Positions 7,894 through 19,993 of a stretch of 64,000 nt of DNA are shown here, one piece after another. The notes beneath the pieces are model-generated. The model was not told the DNA's origin, searched no databases, and worked only from the letters and a program-made list of their open reading frames with translations. A program made the position numbers and the translations under genes. Origin of the DNA: Rhizomicrobium sp. (GTDB lineage Bacteria; Pseudomonadota; Alphaproteobacteria; Micropepsales; Micropepsaceae). How positions within the stretch are numbered: the first letter of the stretch is position 1; every line of letters starts with the position of its first letter. The stretch lies in NCBI GenBank assembly GCA_037200045.1, contig JBBCHM010000002.1, positions 795,241 through 859,240 on the forward strand. The letters run 5' to 3'.

Positions 7894-9348
7894 ATGACAC
7901 GGGAAGACGTCCGGGCGTTGCCGCGACCTGCGCTCGGCGCAGGCGCACAGACATGCGCCGCCGGCGATGTGACGGACGCAATCGCCGAGCAACTGGCCGA
8001 CGAGGCCGCCAACGGGCTGGCGCGCGCGATGCCGGAACTGTCGGCCCATGTCGTGATCACGCGGGCGCAGATCGCCGTGCTGCTTTTCGTCTTCGCCGCC
8101 GGCGCCGTCTTCGCGGCGTCGGCGCCGCGGGCGGCATGGACGGCGCTCGTCACGGCCCTGTCCCTCGCCTTCGTCGCCGGCACGGTGTTCCGCGCCGGCC
8201 TCGCCACGATCGCGGCGCGGCCGCGCGGCGAAGCGGCGGCGACGGGCGACGCGCTGCCGGTCTACACGATCCTGGTGCCGCTGTTCCGCGAGGCCAATGT
8301 GCTGCCGCGCCTGGCCCGCGCGCTGCTGCTGATCGATTATCCGCGCGACAGGCTCGACATCAAGATCATCGTCGAGGCGGATGACGGCGAGACGGCGCGG
8401 GCCGCCGCGATGCTCGAAGGCCGCGGTCCGTTCGAGATCGTGCGCGTGCCGCACGGCCATCCGCGCACCAAGCCGCGCGCCTGCAACTATGCCCTGAACT
8501 TCGCGCGCGGCGAGTTCACCGTCATCTACGACGCCGAGGACCGGCCCGAGCGCGACCAGTTGCGCAAGGCGGTCGCCGCGTTCCGCGCGCGGACGGCGGA
8601 CATCGCCTGCCTGCAGGCGCGGCTCAATTTCTACAACGCCAAGGACAATGTGCTGACGCGTCTTTTCGCGCTGGATTACGCGGTCTGGTACGAGGTGATG
8701 CTGCCGGCGCTCGACCGGCTGGGCGTGCCGATGCCGCTGGGCGGCACCTCCAACCATTTCCGCACCTCGGTGCTGCGCGCGCTGGGCGGCTGGGACCCGT
8801 TCAACGTGACCGAGGACGCCGATCTCGGCATCCGCATCGCGCAGCTCGGCATGCGGGTGTCGATGATCGATTCGACGACCTTCGAGGAGGCGCCCACGCT
8901 TCTCGGCGTCTGGTTTCGCCAGCGCTCGCGCTGGATGAAGGGCTATATGCAGACTTGGCTGGTGCATACCAGGCGGCCCTTCGCGCTGGTGCGGCGGGCC
9001 GGGCTCGGCGGTTTCGCGGCATTCCACCTGTTCATCGGCGGCTCGGTCGCGGCCTCGCTCGCCTCGCCGCTGCTGTGGCTGGTGTTCCTGCTGTCGCTGG
9101 CGTTCGGGCAAGGCGACGGCGCGGGGCTGTCGCTGGCCGCGCTGGCCGGCGGCAATCTGCTGCTCACCGTCCTCGCCATGGCGAGCCCGATCCGGCGCGG
9201 CTGGCAGGACCTGTCGCCCTATGGGCTCGGCATGACGCTCTATTGGGCGATGATCTCCTTCGCCGCCTGGCGCGGCCTCGGCCAATTGATCCGCCGGCCG
9301 TTCTACTGGGAGAAGACGGCGCACGGACTGAGCCGGCAAGCGCGATGA
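7894..9348 (+). CDS. Membrane glycosyltransferase, GT2 family
   Basis: This protein of about 484 aa has two N-terminal membrane helices (near 60-75 and 85-105), a cytosolic GT-A domain and several C-terminal membrane helices. The processive GT2 motifs are present: VEADD at 160-164, DAED at 213-216, TED at 306-308 and QRSRW at 343-347. This is the D,D,D,QxxRW set of cellulose- or hyaluronan-synthase-like enzymes, so a beta-linked polysaccharide is plausible. Its product must leave through the envelope, and the next gene is coupled to it by an ATGA overlap. The start is uncertain; the ATG at 7894 lacks a strong ribosome site. Confidence 0.87.
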   Translation: MTREDVRALPRPALGAGAQTCAAGDVTDAIAEQLADEAANGLARAMPELSAHVVITRAQIAVLLFVFAAGAVFAASAPRAAWTALVTALSLAFVAGTVFRAGLATIAARPRGEAAATGDALPVYTILVPLFREANVLPRLARALLLIDYPRDRLDIKIIVEADDGETARAAAMLEGRGPFEIVRVPHGHPRTKPRACNYALNFARGEFTVIYDAEDRPERDQLRKAVAAFRARTADIACLQARLNFYNAKDNVLTRLFALDYAVWYEVMLPALDRLGVPMPLGGTSNHFRTSVLRALGGWDPFNVTEDADLGIRIAQLGMRVSMIDSTTFEEAPTLLGVWFRQRSRWMKGYMQTWLVHTRRPFALVRRAGLGGFAAFHLFIGGSVAASLASPLLWLVFLLSLAFGQGDGAGLSLAALAGGNLLLTVLAMASPIRRGWQDLSPYGLGMTLYWAMISFAAWRGLGQLIRRPFYWEKTAHGLSRQAR

Positions 9349-10142
9349 GGCTGGCGCGGGGCGTCGCGGCGGCGGTGCTGGCGATCCCGCTGTCGGTCGC
9401 GGCGGCGCAGGCCGGCGCCTGGACGCTGAAGCGGGGACACTGGCAGGTGTTCACCGCGATGACGCAGAGCAGCGCGGGGCTGGCCTTCGACCGCCACGGC
9501 CGCGCCGACATTGTGACGGGCTTCAACAAGCTGCTGGTGCAGAACTGCATCGAATACGGCCTGACCGACTATCTGACGCTGTTCGCGACGCCCGACTATG
9601 TGCTGGCGCATGTACGGCCAACGGCGCTGGCGGCGGCGCGGGTCCGCAACTCCTCGTTCGAGGGCGGGGCGCGGCTGTTGCTCGACGGCCGCCACGGCAA
9701 GCTGTCGCTACAGGGCTCGTACAAGACGGCGGGCGCGTTCGATCTTTCGGTCTCGGCGGCCGACCGCGCTTCGGGCCGGCAGATCGAGCTTCGCCTGCTC
9801 TATGGCACGAGCTTCAAGTTGTTGGGGCGTGACGGGTTCATCGATCTGCAAGCCGGGCAGCGCTGGATCGCCTCGCCCCGGCCCAACGAGACGCCGGTCG
9901 ATCTCACCGCCGGACTGTGGATCACCCCGAACTGGATGGTGATGGCGCAGAGCTTCAACATCGTGAGCGCCGGCGATGCGCGGCCGCCCTATACCTATTA
10001 CCGCAGCCACAAGATCGAGGTCTCGCTGGTGCAGAAGCTGTCACGGCACTGGTCGCTGCAGGTGGGCGCGTTCTATTCGCCAGCCGGACAGAACGCACTG
10101 GTCGAACGCGGCGTGCAGGTGTCGCTGTGGACGCAGGATTGA
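9345..10142 (+). CDS. Exported protein coupled to the GT2 gene, probable outer-membrane beta-barrel
   Basis: This 265-aa protein has a signal peptide (hydrophobic run to about residue 24, AQAGA) and then many short alternating strands rich in aromatic ends, such as HWQVFTAMTQ, LSLQGSYKTA, IELRLLYGTS and IEVSLVQKLSRHWSLQVGAF. The last residues VQVSLWTQD end a strand, as outer-membrane barrels often do. I do not recognise a family. The ATGA overlap with the glycosyltransferase suggests a joint task, perhaps export or anchoring of its polymer. That is inference. Confidence 0.6.
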   Translation: MRLARGVAAAVLAIPLSVAAAQAGAWTLKRGHWQVFTAMTQSSAGLAFDRHGRADIVTGFNKLLVQNCIEYGLTDYLTLFATPDYVLAHVRPTALAAARVRNSSFEGGARLLLDGRHGKLSLQGSYKTAGAFDLSVSAADRASGRQIELRLLYGTSFKLLGRDGFIDLQAGQRWIASPRPNETPVDLTAGLWITPNWMVMAQSFNIVSAGDARPPYTYYRSHKIEVSLVQKLSRHWSLQVGAFYSPAGQNALVERGVQVSLWTQD

Positions 10143-10145
10143 GCC

Positions 10146-11177
10146 CTACTCCGCCGCCTGTTTGAATTCCAGCGCGTCGAAACGCGCCGCCAGCGACTGG
10201 CCGTTGGGCTTGGTCTTCAGGCGATCCAGGATGTAGTCGCGCGACTGGCCGCGGCCGTGGTCCGAGGCCGTCACGACGTGCCATTCGATCATCTGCTCCC
10301 ACACCGGGTCGATCAGCGACGCGCCGGACATCGTCCCGCTATCGACCGTCCTGATCGTCAGGCTGCGCAGCTCGGAGATCACCGTGGCGAGATAGGCGAC
10401 GTGGATCGCCTCATCGGCGCGGATGCGCTCGACGAGGTCGGCGGCGTGGTCGGCGGCCGGGCGACGGTCGGTGAAATTGGCCGGATCGCGCATGATGCCC
10501 TGGCAGAAGGCGAAGAAACTCTCCGCCTTCACCTCGATCATCAGCACGTTCATCAGCAGCAGGATCCAGTCCTCGTATTCCTTCGCGATCCGCGGCATGC
10601 GTCGTCCGGTTTCCGGACGGCTGATGCTCGCGGGCACTTGCGGGATGGGATAGGCGTTCTTGCCGAACAGCGCGTCGCGCACCGCGAACCACATGTCGTC
10701 ATGGCCGCCGACGCCGAGCGACTTGGTGCCGCCCTCGTCATAGCCGTGCGCCGCGAGCAGGCCCTTGTTGAGATGGCCGAGCGCGGTCTCGCCGATCGGC
10801 TCGGCGACGATCGCCTGGAAGTTTGGCGCCACGGCCTGGGCCAGCATGCCGCCGCGCGCCTCGATGATGCCGGTGATGGTCAGCGAATTCCACAGCGTCT
10901 CGCCGAAGCCGTGGCCGAGGAGGAATTTCTGCTGCTCGACCGTCGGATAGGGTCCGCGCTTGAGCAGGCGCAGCGAGGCGTCGATCACCGGAAAGCCGCG
11001 GACGGCGAGCTGCGCGCCCCATGCCTTCACGGCCGGCCAGCGGTTCAGCGTGCGCGGCGAGATATAGGCGCCCTCGGCGTCGAAGCCGCCATGCAGGCGA
11101 TAGCCGGCTTCGACCTGCGGCCGGGCATAGGCGTGGTCGGCCATGATCTCGTCGCGCGTGTAGCTGAGCTGGACCAT
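10146..11177 (-). CDS. Candidate ferritin-like helical protein, function unknown
   Basis: This 343-aa protein is soluble and mostly helical. Acidic and His residues fall in helices that could form a di-iron site: GETLW with EARGG, IGETALGHL, the helix starting EYEDW that continues to IEVKAESF, and ADEAIHVAYL, which contains an ExxH. That pattern recalls ferritin-like or di-iron oxygenases, but I cannot match it to a named family. The start is well supported by GGAGG six bases before ATG at 11177. A strong promoter lies upstream. It has no operon partner. Confidence 0.6.
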   Translation of the reverse strand: MVQLSYTRDEIMADHAYARPQVEAGYRLHGGFDAEGAYISPRTLNRWPAVKAWGAQLAVRGFPVIDASLRLLKRGPYPTVEQQKFLLGHGFGETLWNSLTITGIIEARGGMLAQAVAPNFQAIVAEPIGETALGHLNKGLLAAHGYDEGGTKSLGVGGHDDMWFAVRDALFGKNAYPIPQVPASISRPETGRRMPRIAKEYEDWILLLMNVLMIEVKAESFFAFCQGIMRDPANFTDRRPAADHAADLVERIRADEAIHVAYLATVISELRSLTIRTVDSGTMSGASLIDPVWEQMIEWHVVTASDHGRGQSRDYILDRLKTKPNGQSLAARFDALEFKQAAE

Positions 11178-11221
11178 GGAATTCCTCCGTAGACGGACCG
11201 TCGAGCGCGATCCTTGCGCTG

Positions 11222-11250
11222 ATAGTTTGTCAGGTCCGCCGCCCTGTCAA
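11222..11250 (-). promoter_or_regulatory. Strong sigma-70-type promoter with overlapping dyad
   Basis: On the minus strand TTGACA (11250-11245) is followed after exactly 17 bases by AACTAT (11227-11222), about 45 bases before the start codon of the ferritin-like gene. The -35 and the spacer end also form an imperfect dyad (TTGACAGG ... CCTGACAA, seven of eight paired), so a repressor could cover the promoter. Confidence 0.6.
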
Positions 11251-11419
11251 CGCCAGGGGTTACGCGGCGTACACCTTCCGGACATCGAAGACCGCAACAA
11301 AACGTCAATCGGTTGAAGGTCTTGCAACGCCCTGGGGACACTTTCGCGACCGGCGGGGGCGAGCCTTGCGAGGCGCGGAGGGCCGTACCCGGCATCCGCC
11401 CAACCCCAAGGAGTACAGC

Positions 11420-11563
11420 ATGAAACGGAGAATCGTATTCGCGGTCGCGTTCGGGGCCGCGATCGGCCTGGGCATCGGCGCCGCGCTGGCCAGCGAGCCG
11501 GGCTTGGCTTTGGGCCCCCCTCATCCTGCCGTCTCCTCAACTTCGGCGGAGTCCGAGGCCTAA
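11420..11563 (+). CDS. Small exported or membrane peptide
   Basis: This 47-aa protein has AAGGAG six bases before its ATG. A basic start (MKRR) and a glycine-rich hydrophobic helix (residues 5-24, ending GAALASEP) look like a signal peptide or single membrane anchor, leaving a short Pro/Ser/Ala tail. There is no family match. The strong ribosome site argues that it is real. Its stop overlaps the stop of the convergent TetR gene. Confidence 0.5.
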   Translation: MKRRIVFAVAFGAAIGLGIGAALASEPGLALGPPHPAVSSTSAESEA

Positions 11564-12177
11564 GGCTTCAGCGCCTTCACCAGGAAGCGCGTCAGGTTGT
11601 CCAGCACTTCGGCGCGGGGGCGCTGGCTGCGGGCGCCTTCGCTGGCGGTCTGGTGGATCGCGCCGAGAATCGCCTGGCCGACGATCTCGGGATTGTAGGT
11701 GGTGCAGGCATGGCCGGTGCGCTGCGCCTCGCGCACGAGGTCGCCCCAGTCCAGGCCCCAGCGCACCAGGAGCGGCGTCGCCTGCGCGCCTTCGGCGTCG
11801 ATCACCAGCTCGTCGGTCATCGCGGCCGCGAGCACGCCGGGATGCTCGGCGGAATATTCGTAGACCGCCTTCAGGTTCGCGGCGATCGTGTTCTCCAGCG
11901 TCGGCGATTTGGGCTCGCGCTGCTTCATGTAGTCGTGCAGCTCCTCGCGCGCGTCGTCCACGAAGGCGAGGAAGCAGGCCTTCTTGTCGGGATAGTGCAG
12001 GTAGAAGGTGCCATGGCCCAGCCCCGCCTCGCGCGCGATGTCCTGCGGCCGGGTGGCGTGATAGCCGCGCTCGACGAACAGCTTGCGCGCGGCGCGCTTC
12101 AGCTTGGCGAGGCTTTCGGGCTTGCGCCGTATCGGGCGGGTATCGGAGGCCGCGTTGGCCGCAGTCGCGTGATCCAT
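11560..12177 (-). CDS. TetR-family transcriptional regulator
   Basis: This 205-aa regulator has a TetR_N helix-turn-helix at about residues 22-70: AARKLFVERGYHATRPQDIA, then EAGLGHGTFYLHYPDKKACF. The C-terminal ligand domain is of ordinary length and gives no clue to the inducer. It is divergent from the TPR gene; the 99-bp spacer carries a near-palindrome that could be its operator. Targets may include itself, the TPR gene or the ferritin-like gene 400 bp downstream. Confidence 0.92.
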   Translation of the reverse strand: MDHATAANAASDTRPIRRKPESLAKLKRAARKLFVERGYHATRPQDIAREAGLGHGTFYLHYPDKKACFLAFVDDAREELHDYMKQREPKSPTLENTIAANLKAVYEYSAEHPGVLAAAMTDELVIDAEGAQATPLLVRWGLDWGDLVREAQRTGHACTTYNPEIVGQAILGAIHQTASEGARSQRPRAEVLDNLTRFLVKALKP

Positions 12178-12196
12178 GGCGCGAGCTTCTCTCGCG

Positions 12197-12213
12197 TTTA
12201 CACCCTAAGTCAA
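12197..12213. promoter_or_regulatory. Candidate TetR operator
   Basis: TTTACACCCTAAGTCAA is an imperfect dyad (TTTAC / GTCAA arms) placed 20 bases before the TetR start codon. On the minus strand it begins TTGACT, a fair -35 box. Both the position and the shape suit an autorepressed TetR promoter. Confidence 0.3.
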
Positions 12214-12276
12214 TCTTGCGCGCTTCGCGGCGCCGGCGCGGCGCGCTAGACTGGCGCGCATTCGCGGGAGGAAATC

Positions 12277-12762
12277 ATGCGCAAGACCTGGCTCGGCTTC
12301 GCGGCGGCGGCGGCCGTTCTTGCCCTTGCGACACCCTCGTTCTCGATGGGCAGCGGTGGGAGCGGCGGCGCGACCGAGCCGGCCACGAGCGACTACGCGA
12401 TCGCGGTGAAGCTCATCAAGCACGAGATGTACGCGCAGGCGATTCCGCATCTGCTGATCGCGCTGGCCGACAACCCGGACGACGCCGATACGCTGAACTA
12501 TCTGGGCTACACCAAGCGCATGACGGGCGATTTTCCCGCCTCGCTCGGCTACTACAAGCGGGCGCTGGCCTTGAAGCCGGACCACAAGGGCGCGCACGAA
12601 TATCTCGGCGAGCTGTATCTGCAGATGCACGATCCGGCGTCGGCGCAGAAGGAACTCGACACGCTGGCGAGCCTGTGCCCGGACGGCTGCGAGGAACGCG
12701 ACACGCTGACCAAGGCGATCGCGGCCTATGGCGCGGGCGCGCCGGCGCCGAAGGGCTGGTAG
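12277..12762 (+). CDS. Exported tetratricopeptide-repeat protein
   Basis: This 161-aa protein has a signal peptide (MRKTWLGFAAAAAVLALATP, cleavage near SFS-MGS). After a Gly/Ser linker come two to three TPR units: LIKHEMYAQAIPHLLIALAD, NYLGYTKRMTGDFPASLGYY and EYLGELYLQMHDPASAQKEL. A cysteine pair (CPDGC) follows the last repeat and could form a disulfide. It probably acts as a periplasmic adaptor; its partner is unknown. GGGAGGA lies before the ATG. Its stop is directly followed by the stop of the convergent CoxL gene. Confidence 0.85.
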   Translation: MRKTWLGFAAAAAVLALATPSFSMGSGGSGGATEPATSDYAIAVKLIKHEMYAQAIPHLLIALADNPDDADTLNYLGYTKRMTGDFPASLGYYKRALALKPDHKGAHEYLGELYLQMHDPASAQKELDTLASLCPDGCEERDTLTKAIAAYGAGAPAPKGW

Positions 12763-15081
<2,319 letters not shown>

Positions 15082-15116
15082 GGATGTGTCCTAGGTTTCT
15101 CGATTTTCCATTCCGC

Positions 15117-15217
15117 TGTCATGGCCCGCGAATGCGGGCCACCCAGGTGACGCGAGCCCAGGGGGACTCAGATTGTGCTCAACCCAACTGGGTGGCCCGC
15201 ATTCGCGGGCCATGACA
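15117..15217. repeat. Paired palindromic (REP-like) element, copy 1
   Basis: Two 30-bp arms (15117-15146 and 15188-15217) are perfect inverted copies of each other. Each begins or ends TGTCAT/ATGACA and contains its own hairpin, GGCCCGC-GAAT-GCGGGCC. 41 bp lie between the arms. It sits between the CoxL and aldolase genes, which run the same way. Four related elements occur at 16126, 24864, 26312 and 29215. Confidence 0.9.
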
Positions 15218-15250
15218 AGTTGGGATTACGGCGCGCAGGCCGCGCGACAC

Positions 15251-16042
15251 TCAATTCTTATAGCTCGGGTCCGTGCGATCGCATTTGCGGCGCAGCGCCG
15301 GCCAGGCAAGCGCGCCGACCAGGCCGTTGAACGCCATCGCGCCCTGCCCCGCCGTCTTCTCCGGCACGCCCTGGTTCGGCCAGTTCGGCGTCGCGCCGCC
15401 GCCGAGCGCGCGCACTTGCATCGAACAGGCGCGCTCCAGGTAATACATGCGCAGGAAGGCGTCGGCGCAGTTCTTGCCCAGCGCCAGCGTGCCGTGATTG
15501 CGCAGCAGCATCGCGTTCTTCTCGCCGATGTCGGCGACGAGGCGGTCGCGCTCGTCGAGATCGAGCGCGATGCCCTCATAGTCGTGATAGGCCAGATCGC
15601 CGGTGACCATCATGGCGTGTTGGTCGAGCGGCAACAGGCCGTCCTTCTGCGCCGACACCGCCACGCCATCGGTGGTGTGCAGGTGGATGACGCAGCCCGC
15701 GTCCTCGCGGTGCATGTGCAGGGCGGAATGGATGGTGAAGCCGGCCGCGTTCACCGGGAACGGCGAGTCCATCACCTTGTTGCCGTCGACGCCGATCTTC
15801 ACGAGGCTGGAGGCGGTGATCTCCTCGAACAGCAGGCCATAGGGGTTGATGAGGAAGTGGTGCTCGGGACCGGGCACGCGGGCGGAGATGTGGGTGAAGA
15901 TCATATCGTCCCAGCCATGCATCGCGACCAGGCGGTAGGTGGCGGCAAGATCCTCGCGGATCGCCCATTCCTCGGCGGAGACCTTGTCCCGGACGGAGGC
16001 GACATCGTCGGTGGTGGGCATCTTGCGGGCGGCGCTGCTCAT
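15251..16042 (-). CDS. Class II aldolase/adducin family protein
   Basis: This 263-aa protein has the zinc-binding motifs of the class II aldolase fold (fuculose-1-phosphate aldolase, L-ribulose-5-phosphate 4-epimerase): HLHTTDG and, later, LRNHGTLALG. THISARVPG with FLINPYGLLFEEIT is the substrate-phosphate region seen in adducin-like bacterial members. The 20-residue C-terminal tail is basic. The substrate is not evident. ATG at 16042 is preceded by GGAGAG. REP-like elements lie on both sides, so it is probably transcribed alone. Confidence 0.85.
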   Translation of the reverse strand: MSSAARKMPTTDDVASVRDKVSAEEWAIREDLAATYRLVAMHGWDDMIFTHISARVPGPEHHFLINPYGLLFEEITASSLVKIGVDGNKVMDSPFPVNAAGFTIHSALHMHREDAGCVIHLHTTDGVAVSAQKDGLLPLDQHAMMVTGDLAYHDYEGIALDLDERDRLVADIGEKNAMLLRNHGTLALGKNCADAFLRMYYLERACSMQVRALGGGATPNWPNQGVPEKTAGQGAMAFNGLVGALAWPALRRKCDRTDPSYKN

Positions 16043-16125
16043 GGGGCTCTCCGGCGAATGACGAAGCGCAATTTTGGACCTCGGGGGCGCGGCAGTCAAA
16101 CGGCGGAAGTTGCAATAAAACACGG

Positions 16126-16217
16126 TGTCATGCCCCGCGAATGCGGGGCACCCAGCTGAGATTTCCAGCGGCGGAGCAGGATTTCACCTGGGTCCGCCGC
16201 ATTCGCGGCGGATGACA
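16126..16217. repeat. Paired palindromic (REP-like) element, copy 2, with two different stems
   Basis: The arms are 16126-16155 and 16188-16217. The left stem is GCCCCGC-GAAT-GCGGGGC, the right stem CCGCCGC-ATTC-GCGGCGG. The outer (TGTCAT) and inner (CCCAG) parts match the other copies. The two arms are therefore not exact inverted copies of each other, but each keeps perfect internal pairing. Confidence 0.9.
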
Positions 16218-16249
16218 ACGTTGTTTAAAGTGCCGTCGCGGCGTGTTTG

Positions 16250-16638
16250 TCAGACAAACCGCATCTCCACCACCGCCCAGGCGTAGGCGGCGACGCGCCA
16301 GGCGCCGTCTTCTTTCTGAAGGACAAGGGATTTGCCGCCCAGCTCGCGGAACGGTTTGCCGTGGAGCTTGCCGGTCCAGGTCACCGGCACGCAGAAATAG
16401 GCGCGCTCGCCATGGATGCTGAAATCCACCGCCGGCGCGAAGGTGAAGGCGAGATCGCTCAAGGCGTGAACGTGATGGATCATGGCGTCGCGCCAGGTCG
16501 CGACATCGCGGAAGACGTGGGGCGGGAAGTTCTCGATGATCGTCACGTCGCGGGCGAAGATGCCATCGAGGCCGCCGCCACCCGCGATGAAGCGCGCGAT
16601 GCCGGTGGCCAGCGCCAGCATTTGCGCATCGGGTTCGC

Positions 16639-16642
<4 letters not shown>
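16250..16642 (-). CDS. SnoaL/NTF2-like domain protein
   Basis: This 130-aa protein fits the NTF2-like alpha+beta fold: N-terminal helices ([20 protein letters not shown]), then strands ending [32 protein letters not shown]. Similar small proteins are ketosteroid-isomerase-like enzymes or ligand-binding partners; no catalytic assignment is safe. Its ATG overlaps the stop of glpK (ATGA), so it is translated from the glpK transcript. Confidence 0.7.
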
Positions 16643-18129
<1,487 letters not shown>

Positions 18130-18272
18130 GTCTGATTTCGGCACAGCTTGCGCGAGTCGATGCCGACTAGCTTAACACGCCGTTAACGCTCCTTTGCTAC
18201 TGCTGTCGGACGGCAGAATTGCCGGGTGCAGAAGGCATTTCGGGGCAGGATGTGGGGCTTACCGCGCACGAC

Positions 18273-19346
18273 ATGAGCGACATGGGCCGCCTGGCCCAGC
18301 TCGCCGTCAATCCGCAGGGAACCAGCCGGGAGGAGATCTACCTCGCGGTGGCCTCGCTCTATCGCATCCAGGGCACCGGCCTGAACGAGCGCGAGCGCGC
18401 TCTTATGCACGAGATCCTGCGCCGGCTGACCCGCGACGTCGAGATGGCGATCCGCATCGCGCTGGCCGAGCGGCTGGCCGACGACACGACGGCGCCGCAC
18501 GATCTCATCCTGCTTCTGGCCGACGACAAGATCGAGGTCGCGCGCCCGCTGCTGCTGCGCAGCCCGCTTTTGACCGACACCGATGTCCTGCGCCTGCTCG
18601 CCGCGGCGAGCGAGGCGCATTACGAGGCGGTCGCCAACCGCGCCCATATCGGCGAGCCGGTGACCGAACTGCTCGCCAAGAGCGAGGCCGAGACGGTGCT
18701 CGTGGCGCTGGTGCGCAACGCGACGGCGAAGATCTCGTCGCTCGCCTTCGAGACGCTGGTCGAGAAGTCGCGCCGGCTGGAGAGCCTGCAGGAACCGCTG
18801 ACCCATCGTCCCGATCTGCCGCCGGTGCTGGCGACGCGGATGTGCGAATGGGTCGCCGACGCGCTGAAGAACTACATCGTCGCGAACTACAAGATCGCGC
18901 CCGAGCGGCTGACGACGGCGATGGCGCAGGCCGAGACCGTGGTCACGTCCGAGCCGGCGGCGCCGCGCACGCCGCCCGCCGAAAGCGCCCAGAAGCTGAT
19001 CGACAAGCTCGCCGCGTCGGGCCAGTTGAAGGCCGGGTTCCTGCTGCGCGTGCTGCACCAAGGCCAGTCGGACCTATTCGATCTGGCGCTGGCCAAGATG
19101 GTCAACCTGCCGCTGGCCGAGCTGCGGCTCAAATTCTACGACGGCGGGCCGCGCGCGGTGGCGCTGGCCTGCCGCGGCGTCGGCATCGACCGCTGCGTCT
19201 TCAACACGGTGTTCAACCTGTCGCGCCAGGCGCGCAATATGCGCGCGGTGCTGACCCATGCCGACATGGGCGAGGTCGACCGGGTGTTTTCGACGGTGTC
19301 CAAGCCGGGCGCGCTCACGGAACTGAGCAGCTTGCGGCTCAACTAG
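18273..19346 (+). CDS. DUF2336 domain-containing protein
   Basis: This protein of about 357 aa is all-helical and fits DUF2336, a family largely confined to Alphaproteobacteria. Early residues TSREEIYLAVASLYRIQG and the heat-repeat-like series VRNATAKISSLAFETLVEKS are typical. The middle holds an Ala/Pro linker (PAAPRTPPAESAQ), then a C-terminal helical part. The function is unknown; helical repeats suggest a protein-binding role. Start uncertain: the frame is open from 18219 and a GTG lies at 18252; the first ATG is at 18273. Confidence 0.82.
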   Translation: MSDMGRLAQLAVNPQGTSREEIYLAVASLYRIQGTGLNERERALMHEILRRLTRDVEMAIRIALAERLADDTTAPHDLILLLADDKIEVARPLLLRSPLLTDTDVLRLLAAASEAHYEAVANRAHIGEPVTELLAKSEAETVLVALVRNATAKISSLAFETLVEKSRRLESLQEPLTHRPDLPPVLATRMCEWVADALKNYIVANYKIAPERLTTAMAQAETVVTSEPAAPRTPPAESAQKLIDKLAASGQLKAGFLLRVLHQGQSDLFDLALAKMVNLPLAELRLKFYDGGPRAVALACRGVGIDRCVFNTVFNLSRQARNMRAVLTHADMGEVDRVFSTVSKPGALTELSSLRLN

Positions 19347-19398
19347 AAGTTACATCGGCCGTTTCCCGCCGGCGGCCGGCGTGGTATTGTGGCGCGCG

Positions 19399-19635
19399 AT
19401 GACGATCAAATCAGCCAAGCCGGACTCCGACCTTCCCGCCGAGGACGACGACGACATCCCGCGCCCGCCGACCGAACAGGAAGAGGCGGAGCTGGATGCC
19501 TGGATCGAGCGCAACAAGGACGCGCTCAATGCGAGCTTTCGAAAGGCCGACGCGGAGTACGCGCGGGGCCACTACTACACGCTCGAAGAAGTCCTTGCGC
19601 ATCTCGAATCCGACAGACGAGCCCGCAAGGGCTGA
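19399..19635 (+). CDS. ParD-like antitoxin
   Basis: This 78-aa acidic protein has a disordered, Asp/Glu-rich start (AEDDDDIPRPPTEQEEAEL) and then a helical part WIERNKDALNASFRKADAEY followed by TLEEVLAHLESDRR. The order helix, GHYYTLEEV, helix matches antitoxins that pair with ParE/RelE toxins; such proteins wrap the toxin and repress their own promoter. The toxin gene starts eight bases after its stop. Unusually the acidic tail is N-terminal. Confidence 0.65.
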   Translation: MTIKSAKPDSDLPAEDDDDIPRPPTEQEEAELDAWIERNKDALNASFRKADAEYARGHYYTLEEVLAHLESDRRARKG

Positions 19636-19643
19636 CATCCGAA

Positions 19644-19958
19644 GTGGCGTCGCCGAGGTTCATTCTTTCAGAGGACGCGGACGCTGACCTTCGCGGACTC
19701 GACCGCTATATCGCAGACCGCGATGGCGCGGGCCGCGCGAGATTCGTCGTCAGCCGTATCCTTCGGACCGTCGCAAATCTGGCCGCAATGCCGAGAATGG
19801 GAAGGCCGAAGCCTTATTTGGAACCCGGCGTTCTTTCCTTCTCCGTAAGGCCATGGATGATCTTCTACAGGATACTGCCCGAAGGCGACGGAATCCGCGT
19901 GATGCGCATCCTCGACGGGCGGCGCGATCTGCCGACCGTTTTTGTGAAGAACCCCTGA
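19644..19958 (+). CDS. ParE/RelE-family toxin
   Basis: This 104-aa protein, GTG start at 19644, has the ParE pattern: [20 protein letters not shown] (strand and two helices), then [22 protein letters not shown] and [13 protein letters not shown]. The last two strands, FYRI and [12 protein letters not shown], are the diagnostic RelE/ParE core. ParE proteins poison DNA gyrase, while RelE proteins cut mRNA; sequence alone does not settle which. It forms an operon with the antitoxin, and moaA begins 35 bases further on. Confidence 0.82.
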   Translation: MASPRFILSEDADADLRGLDRYIADRDGAGRARFVVSRILRTVANLAAMPRMGRPKPYLEPGVLSFSVRPWMIFYRILPEGDGIRVMRILDGRRDLPTVFVKNP

Positions 19959-19993
19959 CTTTCGCGCCACCGGCCGCGTGCTACACTAGCTCG

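Noticed and set aside
7351..9339. Long minus-strand frame over the GT2 gene
   Set aside because: Only its last 108 codons are the cupredoxin gene. The rest is antisense to a glycosyltransferase with intact motifs.
15117..15217. Miniature inverted-repeat transposon ends
   Set aside because: No target-site duplication is evident and each arm is itself a hairpin. This fits REP-like elements better, though a MITE origin is not excluded.
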